Assembly (NCBI RefSeq): GCF_014145455.1
Contig: NZ_JACIVB010000054.1
Location: 124,001-188,000 of the forward strand
Length of the DNA: 64,000 nt
Direction: 5' to 3'
DNA from: Limosilactobacillus rudii
GTDB lineage: Bacteria > Bacillota > Bacilli > Lactobacillales > Lactobacillaceae
Part shown: positions 1-8,471 of the stretch, in pieces
Layout: each line of letters opens with the position of its first letter
How positions within the stretch are numbered: position 1 is the first letter of the stretch
Notes under the pieces: generated by a model
The model's input: only the letters and a program-made list of their open reading frames with translations
The model's database searches: none
What the model was told of the DNA's origin: nothing
Translations under genes and position numbers: made by a program

Positions 1-359
<359 letters not shown>

Positions 360-369
<10 letters not shown>

Positions 370-387
370 TTAAAAACTACTATTTAT
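360..387 (-). terminator. AT-rich inverted repeat at the 3' end of the regulator gene
   Basis: TAAATAGTGTTT and its near-complement (one bulge) surround the stop codon of the AraC regulator. It may be a weak terminator, but it has no long U-tract. Confidence 0.35.
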
Positions 388-1399
388 ATACATCCATTGG
401 ATTACTGATTTGTTACAAACGCTAACTTTATTAGAGAGATTTGCTGGTTGCGAGCAATCAACAGTATAAATCCAGCCATTATTATGATTATCCTTGTTTT
501 CTAAGTTATCAATAGAGTAAATGTACTCATTAGAGTCAATCTTTCGTGTTTTTACTGGAAGATCATAATTTGATAAATATTGCTTAGTCGCGTCAAGAAC
601 ACTCATTGAATTTGTCCAGTTTGGTGTTCTAAATATTGTATAAATTTGCTTTACATTCGTATTTTTTTGTCGATATTCTGATGGAGTTGTTCCTGTCCAG
701 CGTTTGAATATTTTTGTAAAGTAACTAGCCTGCGCAAAGCCTAAATCATTTGCTAAATCGATTATAGAAACTTTAGTTGATATAAGTTTCTCTTGAGCTA
801 AGTTCATTTTCAAAATATTAACATAGTCAATAAAATTAATATTTAGATCACTCTTGAATAAGCGACTTAGGTAGGTTGGAGATATATAGATTGCTTTTGA
901 AACAACATCTAAATTTAATGGCTTAGTAATATTTGAATTTATATAAGATAATGCCTTTTCAATATTAGTAATTGATTTAGCAGGGAACTTATAGTTATTA
1001 TTTTTACCATTAAAGGAAGTGAAACTAGAATATTTTTTTAAAATCGATAAGTAATTCTTTGTTTCATCCATGCTAAGAGAAGAAAGAATTTGAATTTTAT
1101 GATTACTATTTTTAACAATTTCATTAGAAGTATTTTCTAGTATTAATCTTATTAAATTAGTTTGTTCTTTTGAAAGAATTTCATCAAAAGAAATAACAAT
1201 AGTCCCTGAAATAGCGTTATCTATTATTAGCGGGAAAAACACTACCTCTCTCCCCCCCCCAATTTTCCGGCTGCATGTTAGCGATTACATTATAAATATT
1301 ATTATCGCCAATAAAATGATAATTAGATGTTATAAGTGAAAGATTGAAAGTAACTAATTTTTGTAAAGAGTTAATTAATTTAATAAAGTAAGTATTCAT
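370..1399 (-). CDS. AraC-family (PocR/EutR-like) transcriptional regulator, split by a frameshift at a G9 tract
   Basis: A regulator of about 340 residues is encoded in two overlapping frames. Frame one starts at ATG 1399 and runs about 49 residues to a run of nine G (minus strand, 1252-1260), then reads into a stop at 1217. Frame two begins at GTG 1242 and runs to 370. Eight G instead of nine would join them. The C-terminal half of the sensory region is followed by a clear double helix-turn-helix AraC domain (from ALSYINSNITKPLNLDVVSK to GTTPSEYR). A further tail of about 90 residues has a W-Y-V ... V ... I-W-Y pattern resembling DUF4430. The position next to the adenosyltransferase and the divergent eut operon makes it the likely eut activator. 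It could be phase-variable, a true pseudogene or a sequencing error. Confidence 0.8.
1252..1260 (-). repeat. G9 homopolymer in the regulator coding sequence (possible contingency tract)
   Basis: Nine consecutive C on the plus strand (G on the coding strand). Its length decides whether the AraC regulator reads in one frame. The G-run plus GAGAGG also sits 7 nt before GTG 1242, so it could serve as a ribosome binding site for re-initiation of a shortened protein. Confidence 0.7.
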
Positions 1400-1496
1400 G
1401 ATAAATCCCTAATATATCTTTTCGTTACTAATACATAGTTTATAGTTTCACAACTATTATAAAACCTATGTAAAAATAAGACAATTAGGGTTTAAT

Positions 1497-2063
1497 TTAG
1501 TGAAATACTTCGTTTCCGTTTTTATAGAAGTTTTCCTCTACGTTAAGACGATAATTAGCTACTCGTGCAATAGCATAGAAATAGTCAGACAGTCTGTTTA
1601 TAAATACCTCTATATCATTAGGAATAGTACATTCCCAGGATAGAGTAACGAGATACCGTTCAGCTTTTCTAGTAGTTGTCCTACATATTTGTAATAGAGC
1701 ACTTAATTCTGAACCGCCAGGTAAAATAAAACGTTTAATAGCAGGTGGCTCATTTTGAAAATTATCAATTCTAGTTTCTAACCATTTAATATTTTCCTTG
1801 TTAAAGCGTAAATTATCATTATCTATTTGAGGATTTGCAATGTCCGTTCCGAGATCAAAAAGGCAATTTTGGATATGTAGCAAATCTCTCTTTAGATCTT
1901 TAAACTTATCGTTATCGCTTAATTTTGCAATAACAAGACCAATATAGGTATTTAACTCGTCTATTGTGCCATATGTTTTAACACGATCAGAGTCTTTGCT
2001 TACGTAAGTACCACCAATTAATTTGGTCATTCCCTTATCGCCGACACCCGTGTAAAGCTTCAT
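1497..2063 (-). CDS. pduO: PduO-type corrinoid adenosyltransferase
   Basis: Transfers the adenosyl group of ATP to cob(I)alamin, making the coenzyme B12 that EutBC needs. The 188-residue protein carries the family hallmarks: TGVGDKGMT near the N-terminus, SDRVKTYGTIDELN, the RTTTRKAER helix and a C-terminal FINRLSDYFYAIAR. The start is ATG 2063, supported by a GGAGGTG ribosome binding site six bases upstream; the frame is open upstream to 2078 but that stretch is the leader. It is divergent from eutG and shares with it a control region containing a perfect cre box. A second, EutT-like adenosyltransferase is encoded in the operon, so the two may be partly redundant. It could equally be named cobA/atr. 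Confidence 0.92.
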   Translation of the reverse strand: MKLYTGVGDKGMTKLIGGTYVSKDSDRVKTYGTIDELNTYIGLVIAKLSDNDKFKDLKRDLLHIQNCLFDLGTDIANPQIDNDNLRFNKENIKWLETRIDNFQNEPPAIKRFILPGGSELSALLQICRTTTRKAERYLVTLSWECTIPNDIEVFINRLSDYFYAIARVANYRLNVEENFYKNGNEVFH

Positions 2064-2150
2064 TAAATACACCTCCAAAAAGAAAAAGACATTATTAGTA
2101 CAGCAAAATAACTAATAACGTCAAAGCAGTTATATTTTATCATATTTTTC

Positions 2151-2166
2151 ATGAAAGCGTTAACAA
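2151..2166. promoter_or_regulatory. Perfect CcpA cre box
   Basis: ATGAAAGCGTTAACAA fits the cre consensus WTGNAANCGNWNNCAW at every fixed position. It lies between the divergent adenosyltransferase and eutG genes, so carbon catabolite repression of one or both is expected. Confidence 0.75.
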
Positions 2167-2187
2167 TATTTTGATGAGAATAAAATG

Positions 2188-2205
2188 CACAATTAAATAA
2201 TTGTG
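2188..2205. promoter_or_regulatory. Inverted repeat, possible operator
   Basis: CACAATT-AAAT-AATTGTG is a perfect 7-bp palindrome with a 4-bp centre, between the two cre boxes of the divergent eut control region. The binding protein is unknown; it could be the AraC-type activator or a Rex/Crp-like protein. Confidence 0.35.
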
Positions 2206-2216
2206 AAAAATAATAC

Positions 2217-2248
2217 TTGTTACATAAAAATGAAAGCGATAGCATAAT
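2217..2248 (+). promoter_or_regulatory. Candidate eut operon promoter overlapping a second cre-like box
   Basis: TTGTTA at 2217-2222 and TAGCAT at 2240-2245 are 17 bp apart; CATAAT at 2243-2248 is an alternative -10. The cre-like TGAAAGCGATAGCA (2231-2244, one mismatch) covers this -10. The weak match suits an activator-dependent promoter that CcpA could block. Confidence 0.4.
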
Positions 2249-2316
2249 TGGCGTACAAAGCAAAATTGACTAATACGTCTTTGGTGATTAACGATTTTTA
2301 TGAAGGTGGTGTGGTA

Positions 2317-2358
2317 ATGAAGAAAATCAGTAATAGGAAATTTTTAAGGAGGTATTAG
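2317..2358 (+). CDS. Possible 13-codon leader peptide ahead of eutG
   Basis: A short frame reads MKKISNRKFLRRY and stops at 2358, four bases before the TTG start of eutG. A GAAGGTGG element upstream could serve as its ribosome binding site. The AGGAGG site of eutG lies inside its last Arg-Arg codons, so translation of the leader would run over the eutG initiation region and could couple or tune eutG expression. No homology is recognised; it may be chance. Confidence 0.3.
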   Translation: MKKISNRKFLRRY

Positions 2359-2361
2359 ATT

Positions 2362-3495
2362 TTGGAAAAAATTCAATTTAAGCCCCAAATATGGACAGGT
2401 TCTAATGCTTTAGATGGCTTAGAAGACATTAAGGGACACAAGATATTTTTAGTTACAGATCCATTTATGGTTAAATCAGGTGCTATAAGTCAAATTGAAG
2501 AGAAGATTAATAAAAATAATGATGTAAAAGTATTTTCTGATATTCAGCCTGATCCACCAATCGATCAAATTGTAAAAGGAATTGAACAAATAAATGACTT
2601 TAATGCTGATTTATTAATTGCTGTAGGTGGAGGATCTGCAATTGATGCTACCAAGGGAATGAAATTCTTCTGGCAAAAAACTCACGATGGTAAAGAATTA
2701 AAACTGATTGCAATTCCGACGACAAGTGGTACAGGTTCTGAAGTTACAAACTTTGCGGTTATTACTGATGCTGATAAGGGAGTTAAGTATCCGCTTGTTA
2801 CAGATGATGTTCTACCATCAATAGCTTTGCTAGATGCTAATTTAGTTAAAACTGCACCTCAACCTATTACTGTGGATACAGGAATGGACGTATTAACACA
2901 TTGCCTAGAAAGTTATGTATCAAAGGGCGCCAATGCTTTTTCGGATGCTTTCGCTGAAAAGGCATTTCAAATCGTCTTTAATAATATAAAAAAGGTTAGT
3001 GAGAATGGTAACGATATGGAAGCACGTCAAAAAATGCATGATGCTTCTTGCATTGCTGGACTAGCATTTAATTTAGCAGGCTTGGGTATTAATCATAGTA
3101 TAGCTCACGCGGCTGGTGCAAAATTCCACATTCCTCATGGTCGATTAAATACAATTATTATGCCAAATGTAATTGAATATAATGCAGAGTTATCTAAGGG
3201 AGTCATGGCGACTCCAAATAGAGCTGCCAAGAAGTATGCTAATTTAGCTCGCCTTGTGGGAATCAATGCGGTAAATCCCAATATTGCCGTGCGTAACTTA
3301 ATTAAAGCAATTATTAAATTACGTAAAGATCTAAAAATGCCAGCTTCATTTAGTGAATATGGTATTAGTAAAGATGAATTTAATAAAGAAAAGGAAAGTA
3401 TCGCGAAGGCAGCAGTTCAAGATGCTGATACTCAAGCTAATCCGATTAAGGCAGAAGCTAAAGATATGTTAAGCATTATGAATAGTAGCTTTTAG
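2362..3495 (+). CDS. eutG: Iron-containing alcohol dehydrogenase EutG (acetaldehyde to ethanol)
   Basis: First gene of the eut operon. It reduces acetaldehyde to ethanol with NADH, regenerating NAD+ for EutE and, in a heterofermenter, serving as an electron sink. The 377-residue protein has the group III Fe-ADH fold: nucleotide-binding [11 protein letters not shown] at residues 89-99, [11 protein letters not shown], and a histidine cluster in [19 protein letters not shown] that with an upstream Asp/His ligates iron. The TTG start at 2362 is chosen because AGGAGG lies 10 bases upstream; no ATG fits better. eutA follows after 11 bases. It resembles EutG/PduQ and lacks an obvious encapsulation peptide. 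Propanediol-type substrates cannot be excluded, but the neighbours point to acetaldehyde. Confidence 0.9.
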   Translation: MEKIQFKPQIWTGSNALDGLEDIKGHKIFLVTDPFMVKSGAISQIEEKINKNNDVKVFSDIQPDPPIDQIVKGIEQINDFNADLLIAVGGGSAIDATKGMKFFWQKTHDGKELKLIAIPTTSGTGSEVTNFAVITDADKGVKYPLVTDDVLPSIALLDANLVKTAPQPITVDTGMDVLTHCLESYVSKGANAFSDAFAEKAFQIVFNNIKKVSENGNDMEARQKMHDASCIAGLAFNLAGLGINHSIAHAAGAKFHIPHGRLNTIIMPNVIEYNAELSKGVMATPNRAAKKYANLARLVGINAVNPNIAVRNLIKAIIKLRKDLKMPASFSEYGISKDEFNKEKESIAKAAVQDADTQANPIKAEAKDMLSIMNSSF

Positions 3496-3506
3496 AAGGT
3501 AATACT

Positions 3507-4934
3507 ATGGATGATACACATATTTTAAGTGTGGGAATCGATTTAGGAACTTCAACTACACAATTAGTACTTGCCAAGCTTACAATAAAGAATTTTGCTT
3601 CTGCGTTTTCAGTTCCACGGATTAACATTTCAAAAAAAGAAATAATCTATCGAAGTAAGATAATTTTTACGCCATTGATTTCTCAGGATATTATAGACGC
3701 TTCTAAAATTAAGCAATTTGTTGCTGATGAGTATCATAAAGCTGGAATAAATAAAGATGATATTCAAATGGGAGCGGTAATCATTACCGGAGAAACTGCT
3801 AGAAAAAGGAATTCTAGTGCTGTTACTAAAGCTCTTAGTGATTATGCTGGTGATTTTGTTGTAGCAACAGCAGGGCCTGATTTAGAAAGTGTTATAGCAG
3901 GTAAGGGTGCAGGAACAAATAGGTTAGCTAAAAAATATTTAGAAAATATTGTAAATATAGACGTTGGTGGTGGAACTAGCAATCTAGGATTGTTTGACGA
4001 CGATGATGTTATAGATACGGCTTGTTTTGATGTTGGTGGACGAATTGTAAAAGTAAATGATGATAAAAGAGTAACTTATATTTCTGAAAAAGCTCAAAAA
4101 ATTATAGATGATATGAATCTGAATATTAAAGTTGGAAATATTGTAAGTGAACAAGAATTATCTCCACTAGTTAATGAACTATGTTTGATAATTAATAATG
4201 CAGTTGGTCTTGGTAAAAAAAGCAAGTATTATGACCTGTTTATAACAAATCATACATTAAAAGGTACTGACAAAATAGATGGAATAACATTTTCTGGCGG
4301 AGTAGCTGATTGCATTTATAAAGATCATTCCGATACGTTTGAGTTTGGCGATATCGGTGTCTTATTAGGGCGAGCTTTAAAGAAGTCATTGATATTTACA
4401 GAAAAGAAAGTTTATCCTTCAGCGGAAACTATTAGAGCCACTGTTGTTGGTGCAGGTTCACATACTACAGATGTAACAGGAAGTACCATTGAATATTCAA
4501 GAGGCCTTTTGCCACTGAAAAATTTACCAATTTTAAAAGTTTCGAGGAATGAAGAATTTAATGGAAAAGATTCTTTAGCTGAAAGTATTAGGCGGCGTAT
4601 TGAATGGTACAAGACAAATAATGAGTTGAATAATGTTGCACTAGCAGTAGAAGGTTTAGCTGATCCAAGATACACGGATATTATAGATTATTCAGAAGCT
4701 ATTATCAGTGGTGCAAATGAGCTGATTTTAGAAAAGAAGCCGTTGATCGTTATCGTTAATACGGATATGGCAAAAGCATTAGGGCATAATATTTATTCTA
4801 AGCTACCTAAAGGCTATCCGTTTATCTGCATTGATAGTGTAAAGGTGGAAAATGGCGACTATATTGATTTGGGCGAACCTGTTGCTAATGGAGAAGTTTT
4901 ACCGGTAATAGTGAAAACATTAGTATTCGGTTAG
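3507..4934 (+). CDS. eutA: Ethanolamine ammonia-lyase reactivating factor EutA
   Basis: EutA is an ATP-dependent reactivase that releases damaged cobalamin from ethanolamine ammonia-lyase so that fresh AdoCbl can bind. The 475-residue protein has an actin-like ATPase pattern: phosphate-1 loop [12 protein letters not shown] at residues 9-20 and a second phosphate loop [14 protein letters not shown] near residue 150. Length and order (eutA directly before eutBC) match eut operons of Firmicutes such as Enterococcus and Listeria. ATG 3507 has a GAAGGTAA ribosome binding site, and the gene lies 11 bases after eutG. Nothing is truncated. Confidence 0.93.
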   Translation: MDDTHILSVGIDLGTSTTQLVLAKLTIKNFASAFSVPRINISKKEIIYRSKIIFTPLISQDIIDASKIKQFVADEYHKAGINKDDIQMGAVIITGETARKRNSSAVTKALSDYAGDFVVATAGPDLESVIAGKGAGTNRLAKKYLENIVNIDVGGGTSNLGLFDDDDVIDTACFDVGGRIVKVNDDKRVTYISEKAQKIIDDMNLNIKVGNIVSEQELSPLVNELCLIINNAVGLGKKSKYYDLFITNHTLKGTDKIDGITFSGGVADCIYKDHSDTFEFGDIGVLLGRALKKSLIFTEKKVYPSAETIRATVVGAGSHTTDVTGSTIEYSRGLLPLKNLPILKVSRNEEFNGKDSLAESIRRRIEWYKTNNELNNVALAVEGLADPRYTDIIDYSEAIISGANELILEKKPLIVIVNTDMAKALGHNIYSKLPKGYPFICIDSVKVENGDYIDLGEPVANGEVLPVIVKTLVFG

Positions 4935-4955
4935 TAGTTTAAGGGAGGTAATGAA

Positions 4956-6323
4956 ATGATATTAAGCGTAAAGTTGTTTGATAAACAATACGACTTTAGT
5001 TCAGTAAAAGAAGTCCTTGCGAAGGCAAATGAGCCTAAGTCTGGGGATGTCTTAGCTGGTGTGGCTGCTAAAGATGCAAAAGAACGAGTTGCAGCTCGTG
5101 AAGTTCTTAGCCATTTAACATTAAATGATATCTATAATAATCCAGTAGTTCCATATGATGAAGATGAAGTTACTCGAATAATTATTGATGGGGTAAATAA
5201 ACGGATTTTTAATGAAATTAAGAATTGGACAGTTGCTGATTTACGAGAATGGATTCTAAGTGACAAAACAACAAATAATGACATTAAGAGAATTCGGCGT
5301 GGATTAACTTCGGAAATGGCTGCAGCAGTTGCCAAGTTAATGACTAATATGGACCTAGTAGTTGGTGCTCGTAAGATAATTGTTGAAAAGACCGCCAATA
5401 CAACAATTGGTCGTCCTGGCACATTCTCATCGCGTTTACAGCCTAATCACCCTACTGACGATATTGATGGTATTATGGCAACCACAATGGAAGGCCTTAG
5501 TATGGGAATTGGGGATGCGGTTATTGGATTAAATCCAAATGACGATTCAGTAGAAAGTGTTTCTAAAATTTTAAATAAATTTGAGGAATTTCGATCAAAA
5601 TGGGAAATTCCAACTCAATGTGCTGTTCTTGCTCATGTTACAACTCAAATGGAAGCAGTACGCCGTGGAGCACCAGCTGGATTAATTTTTCAATCTATTG
5701 CTGGATCTGAAAAAGGAAATAAAGCATTTGGTGTCACTGCTGATATGTTAAGTGAGGCTCGTGATTTAGGACTACACCAAGGACAAACTCCAGGTCCTAA
5801 TTGTATGTATTTTGAAACTGGTGAAGGTTCGGAGCTATCATCAAATGCAAACTTTGGTGCAGATGAATTAACGATGGAATCACGTTGTTATGGGTTTGCT
5901 AAGAAATTTGATCCTTATATCGTAAATACTGTTGTTGGATTTATCGGACCAGAATACTTATTCGATTCAAAGCAAGTTATCCGTGCAGGACTAGAAGACC
6001 ACTTTATGGGTAAACTTCAAGGAATTTCAATGGGTTGTGATGCATGTTACACAAATCATATGCGTGCAGACCAAAATGATGCGGAAAATCTTACCATGTT
6101 ACTTGGCGCAGCCGGATGTAATTATATTATGGGTGTTCCTCATGCCGATGATGTAATGCTGAATTATCAATGTACTGGTTGGCAAGAAACTGCAACTGTT
6201 CGTCGTATCTTTGGTTACCACCCAATTAAAGAATTCGAAGATTGGATGAAGAAGATGGACTTAATCGATGATAAAGGAAACTTTACATCTCGTTACGGTG
6301 ATGCATCAATCTTTTTGGATTAG
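4956..6323 (+). CDS. eutB: Ethanolamine ammonia-lyase large subunit EutB
   Basis: Catalytic TIM-barrel subunit of the AdoCbl-dependent lyase that converts ethanolamine to acetaldehyde and ammonia in the microcompartment lumen. The 455 residues are full length for the family, with family segments such as NTTIGRPGTFSSRLQPNHP, QTPGPNCMYFETGEGSELSS and GMGCDACYTNHMRADQND-type sequence (here MGCDACYTNHM) near residues 355-375. GGGAGG precedes ATG 4956. It is followed 18 bases later by eutC. The enzyme requires the adenosyltransferases encoded at 1497 and 10305 and the reactivase EutA. Identification is secure. Confidence 0.97.
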   Translation: MILSVKLFDKQYDFSSVKEVLAKANEPKSGDVLAGVAAKDAKERVAAREVLSHLTLNDIYNNPVVPYDEDEVTRIIIDGVNKRIFNEIKNWTVADLREWILSDKTTNNDIKRIRRGLTSEMAAAVAKLMTNMDLVVGARKIIVEKTANTTIGRPGTFSSRLQPNHPTDDIDGIMATTMEGLSMGIGDAVIGLNPNDDSVESVSKILNKFEEFRSKWEIPTQCAVLAHVTTQMEAVRRGAPAGLIFQSIAGSEKGNKAFGVTADMLSEARDLGLHQGQTPGPNCMYFETGEGSELSSNANFGADELTMESRCYGFAKKFDPYIVNTVVGFIGPEYLFDSKQVIRAGLEDHFMGKLQGISMGCDACYTNHMRADQNDAENLTMLLGAAGCNYIMGVPHADDVMLNYQCTGWQETATVRRIFGYHPIKEFEDWMKKMDLIDDKGNFTSRYGDASIFLD

Positions 6324-6341
6324 TGAAAAGAGGGTGGAAAA

Positions 6342-7268
6342 ATGGATGAGCAACAAATTAAAAGTATGATCCAAAATATTCTAGAAAATATGACAGACGG
6401 GTCACAATCTAGTAATTATGATAATGAAATAAACGATAATCAAGAAACTGTATCAACGAGTTCTGAAGTTGAACATGGGAAAGTTTTACCAGACATTACC
6501 AAAATAGATATAAAGAAACAGTTTTTAGTTCCCAATCCTCATGATAAAAAAGGATATCTAAAGTTGAAGTCTTATACGCCTGCACGACTTGGTATGTGGC
6601 GTACTGGTGTAAGGTACAAGACAGCTTCAGTATTACGCTTTCAAGCTGATCACGCTGCAGCACAAGATGCCGTTTTTAACAATGTAAATCCAGAATTACC
6701 GAAGAAAATGGGATTTTTAGAAACCCAAACTGAATGTACTTCAAAACAAGATTATTTAACTCGACCAGACCATGGACGCAAATTTAGCTCTGAAATGGTT
6801 GAAAAGATTAAAGAAAATGTCACTATGCATCCCAAAGTGCAGATGGTTGTTGGGGATGGTTTGAGTTCGACAGCGATTGAAGCAAATATTCCTGATATTC
6901 TTCCAGCCATTGAAAAAGGGCTTGAATCCTATGGACTGGGCTTTAAGAACAAAGATGTTATTTTTGTTAAGTATGCTCGTGTCGGTATTGAAGATCAGAT
7001 TGGCGAAATTACGGATGCTGATGTTGTATGTATGCTAGTTGGAGAACGTCCAGGGCTAGTAACTGCCAAGTCAATGAGTGCATATATTGCTTATAAGCCA
7101 ACCATTGATATGCCTGAAGCTAATCGAACTGTTATCTCTAACATTCATAACGGTGGAATGCCAGCAGTTGAAGCAGGGGCATATATTGCTGAAATGATTG
7201 ATAAGATCTTAAAGAATAAGAAGTCAGGAATTGAGCTAAAGGAAATTGAAAACGCGCAAGGCAATTAG
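6342..7268 (+). CDS. eutC: Ethanolamine ammonia-lyase small subunit EutC
   Basis: Small subunit of ethanolamine ammonia-lyase; with EutB it forms the cobalamin-binding active complex. The 308-residue protein begins with an amphipathic helix ([15 protein letters not shown], residues 3-17), followed by a low-complexity Asn/Ser/Glu linker to about residue 60. This is the arrangement known to target EutC to the microcompartment. The conserved core follows: [34 protein letters not shown] and [21 protein letters not shown] precedes ATG 6342. Length is on the long side of the family because of the linker. Confidence 0.96.
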   Translation: MDEQQIKSMIQNILENMTDGSQSSNYDNEINDNQETVSTSSEVEHGKVLPDITKIDIKKQFLVPNPHDKKGYLKLKSYTPARLGMWRTGVRYKTASVLRFQADHAAAQDAVFNNVNPELPKKMGFLETQTECTSKQDYLTRPDHGRKFSSEMVEKIKENVTMHPKVQMVVGDGLSSTAIEANIPDILPAIEKGLESYGLGFKNKDVIFVKYARVGIEDQIGEITDADVVCMLVGERPGLVTAKSMSAYIAYKPTIDMPEANRTVISNIHNGGMPAVEAGAYIAEMIDKILKNKKSGIELKEIENAQGN

Positions 7269-7284
7269 GAAAGGATCTTAAAAC

Positions 7285-7935
7285 ATGAAGAATGATCAAA
7301 TTCAATCAAATGTGTTAAGTACAAGACTAATTCCTAATGTTGACGAAGAATTAGCAAAATCCTTGAACTTATCTTCTGACATTAAAAGTTTAGGCTTAAT
7401 TACAGCTGATTGTGACGATGTTACTTATGTTGCGTTAGATGAAGCAACTAAGGCTGCTGATGTTCAAGTTGTATATGGAAAGAGCATGTATGCTGGAGCA
7501 GATAATGCAAATACCAAGTTAGCAGGAGAAGTGATTGGGATTTTAGGTGGACCAAATCCTGCGGAGGTAAAAAGCGGATTGGGTCGATGTGTTCAAGTAA
7601 TTGAAAACGAAGCCCACTTTATCAGTGCTAATGATGATGATAGCATTGTCTACTTTGCTCATACGGTTTCAAGAACTGGGAGTTATTTATCTAAGATTGC
7701 AGGTTGTCCAGAAGGAAATGCAATCGCATATCTTATCGCTCCACCTCTAGAATCAATATATGCAATGGATGCGGCATTAAAAGCTGCAGATGTACAAATG
7801 GGGACTTTATACGCTCCGCCTTCGGAAACTAACTTTGGTGGTGGCTTATTAATTGGATCTCAATCAGCATGTAATGCAGCATGTGATGCATTTGCAACAG
7901 CAGTAAAGCAGATTGCTGAAACACCATTAATTTAA
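7285..7935 (+). CDS. eutL: Microcompartment shell protein EutL (tandem BMC domain trimer)
   Basis: A 216-residue shell protein with two BMC-type halves that trimerises into a pseudohexameric tile with a large gated pore, in other species known to bind ethanolamine. The first half holds LGLITADCDDVTYVALDEATKAADVQV and the second half the SIYAMDAALKAADVQM-type helix and GGGLLIGSQSACNAACDAF near residues 188-206. GGAAAGGAT lies upstream of ATG 7285. It follows eutC by 16 bases and precedes eutK, the usual order in Firmicute eut operons. Identification is secure. Confidence 0.95.
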   Translation: MKNDQIQSNVLSTRLIPNVDEELAKSLNLSSDIKSLGLITADCDDVTYVALDEATKAADVQVVYGKSMYAGADNANTKLAGEVIGILGGPNPAEVKSGLGRCVQVIENEAHFISANDDDSIVYFAHTVSRTGSYLSKIAGCPEGNAIAYLIAPPLESIYAMDAALKAADVQMGTLYAPPSETNFGGGLLIGSQSACNAACDAFATAVKQIAETPLI

Positions 7936-7952
7936 AAGGGTGTGTGATATAG

Positions 7953-8471
7953 ATGTCAGTGGAAAGTTTGGGAATGATCGAAGTTCGTGGCTATTTAGGA
8001 GCTGTTGTTGCTGCTGATGCGGCATTAAAAGCTGCAGATGTAGAATTGCAAAATGTACAAATTATTTCTGGTGGATTAGTAACAGTTCTTTTGCGAGGAG
8101 ACGTTTCTGCTGTTAACGCAAGTGTTGATGCGGGGGTTGCAAGTATTGGTGAATTAAATTGCCTAGTATCACAACGTGTAATATCTCGCTTAGATATGCA
8201 AGTTAATGGTTTGACTTCTCCAAAGAAAAAATTTACTTCTTATTCTAAAGCTACTGAAAAAGTAGAAGTAAAATCTGATAAGCCAAGCAAAAAGCTGGAT
8301 TCTAGCTGGGCTACTAGCAAGGAACAACTAGAAAAAATGAAAGTAACTGAATTACGTCATCAGGCATACCAAATGAACTTAGCAACAATGAGTAAGGCAC
8401 AAATTAAGATGAGCAATAAGGAAAGATTGATAACAGCAATCTTAAGCGATATTGAGAGGAGAAACCGCTAA
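7953..8471 (+). CDS. eutK: Microcompartment shell protein EutK with C-terminal SAP/Rho-N-like domain
   Basis: A 172-residue two-part protein. Residues 4-90 form one BMC domain (SLGMIEVRGYLGAVVAADAALKAADVEL). A Lys/Ser-rich linker runs over 90-120. Residues 122-166 look like a small helix-extended-helix unit (MKVTELRHQAYQMNL, then KERLITAIL), resembling SAP or Rho-N domains that bind nucleic acid. Enterobacterial EutK also has a C-terminal nucleic-acid-binding-like domain, but of a different winged type, so the role may be convergent. The stop codon overlaps the eutE start by one base (TAATG). The BMC assignment is seen directly; nucleic acid binding is inference. Confidence 0.88.
   Translation: MSVESLGMIEVRGYLGAVVAADAALKAADVELQNVQIISGGLVTVLLRGDVSAVNASVDAGVASIGELNCLVSQRVISRLDMQVNGLTSPKKKFTSYSKATEKVEVKSDKPSKKLDSSWATSKEQLEKMKVTELRHQAYQMNLATMSKAQIKMSNKERLITAILSDIERRNR

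Noticed and set aside
2079-2361. AdoCbl riboswitch upstream of eutG or the adenosyltransferase
   Set aside because: No B12 box (GCCACTG-like) or long structured leader found on either strand; only cre boxes and a small palindrome.
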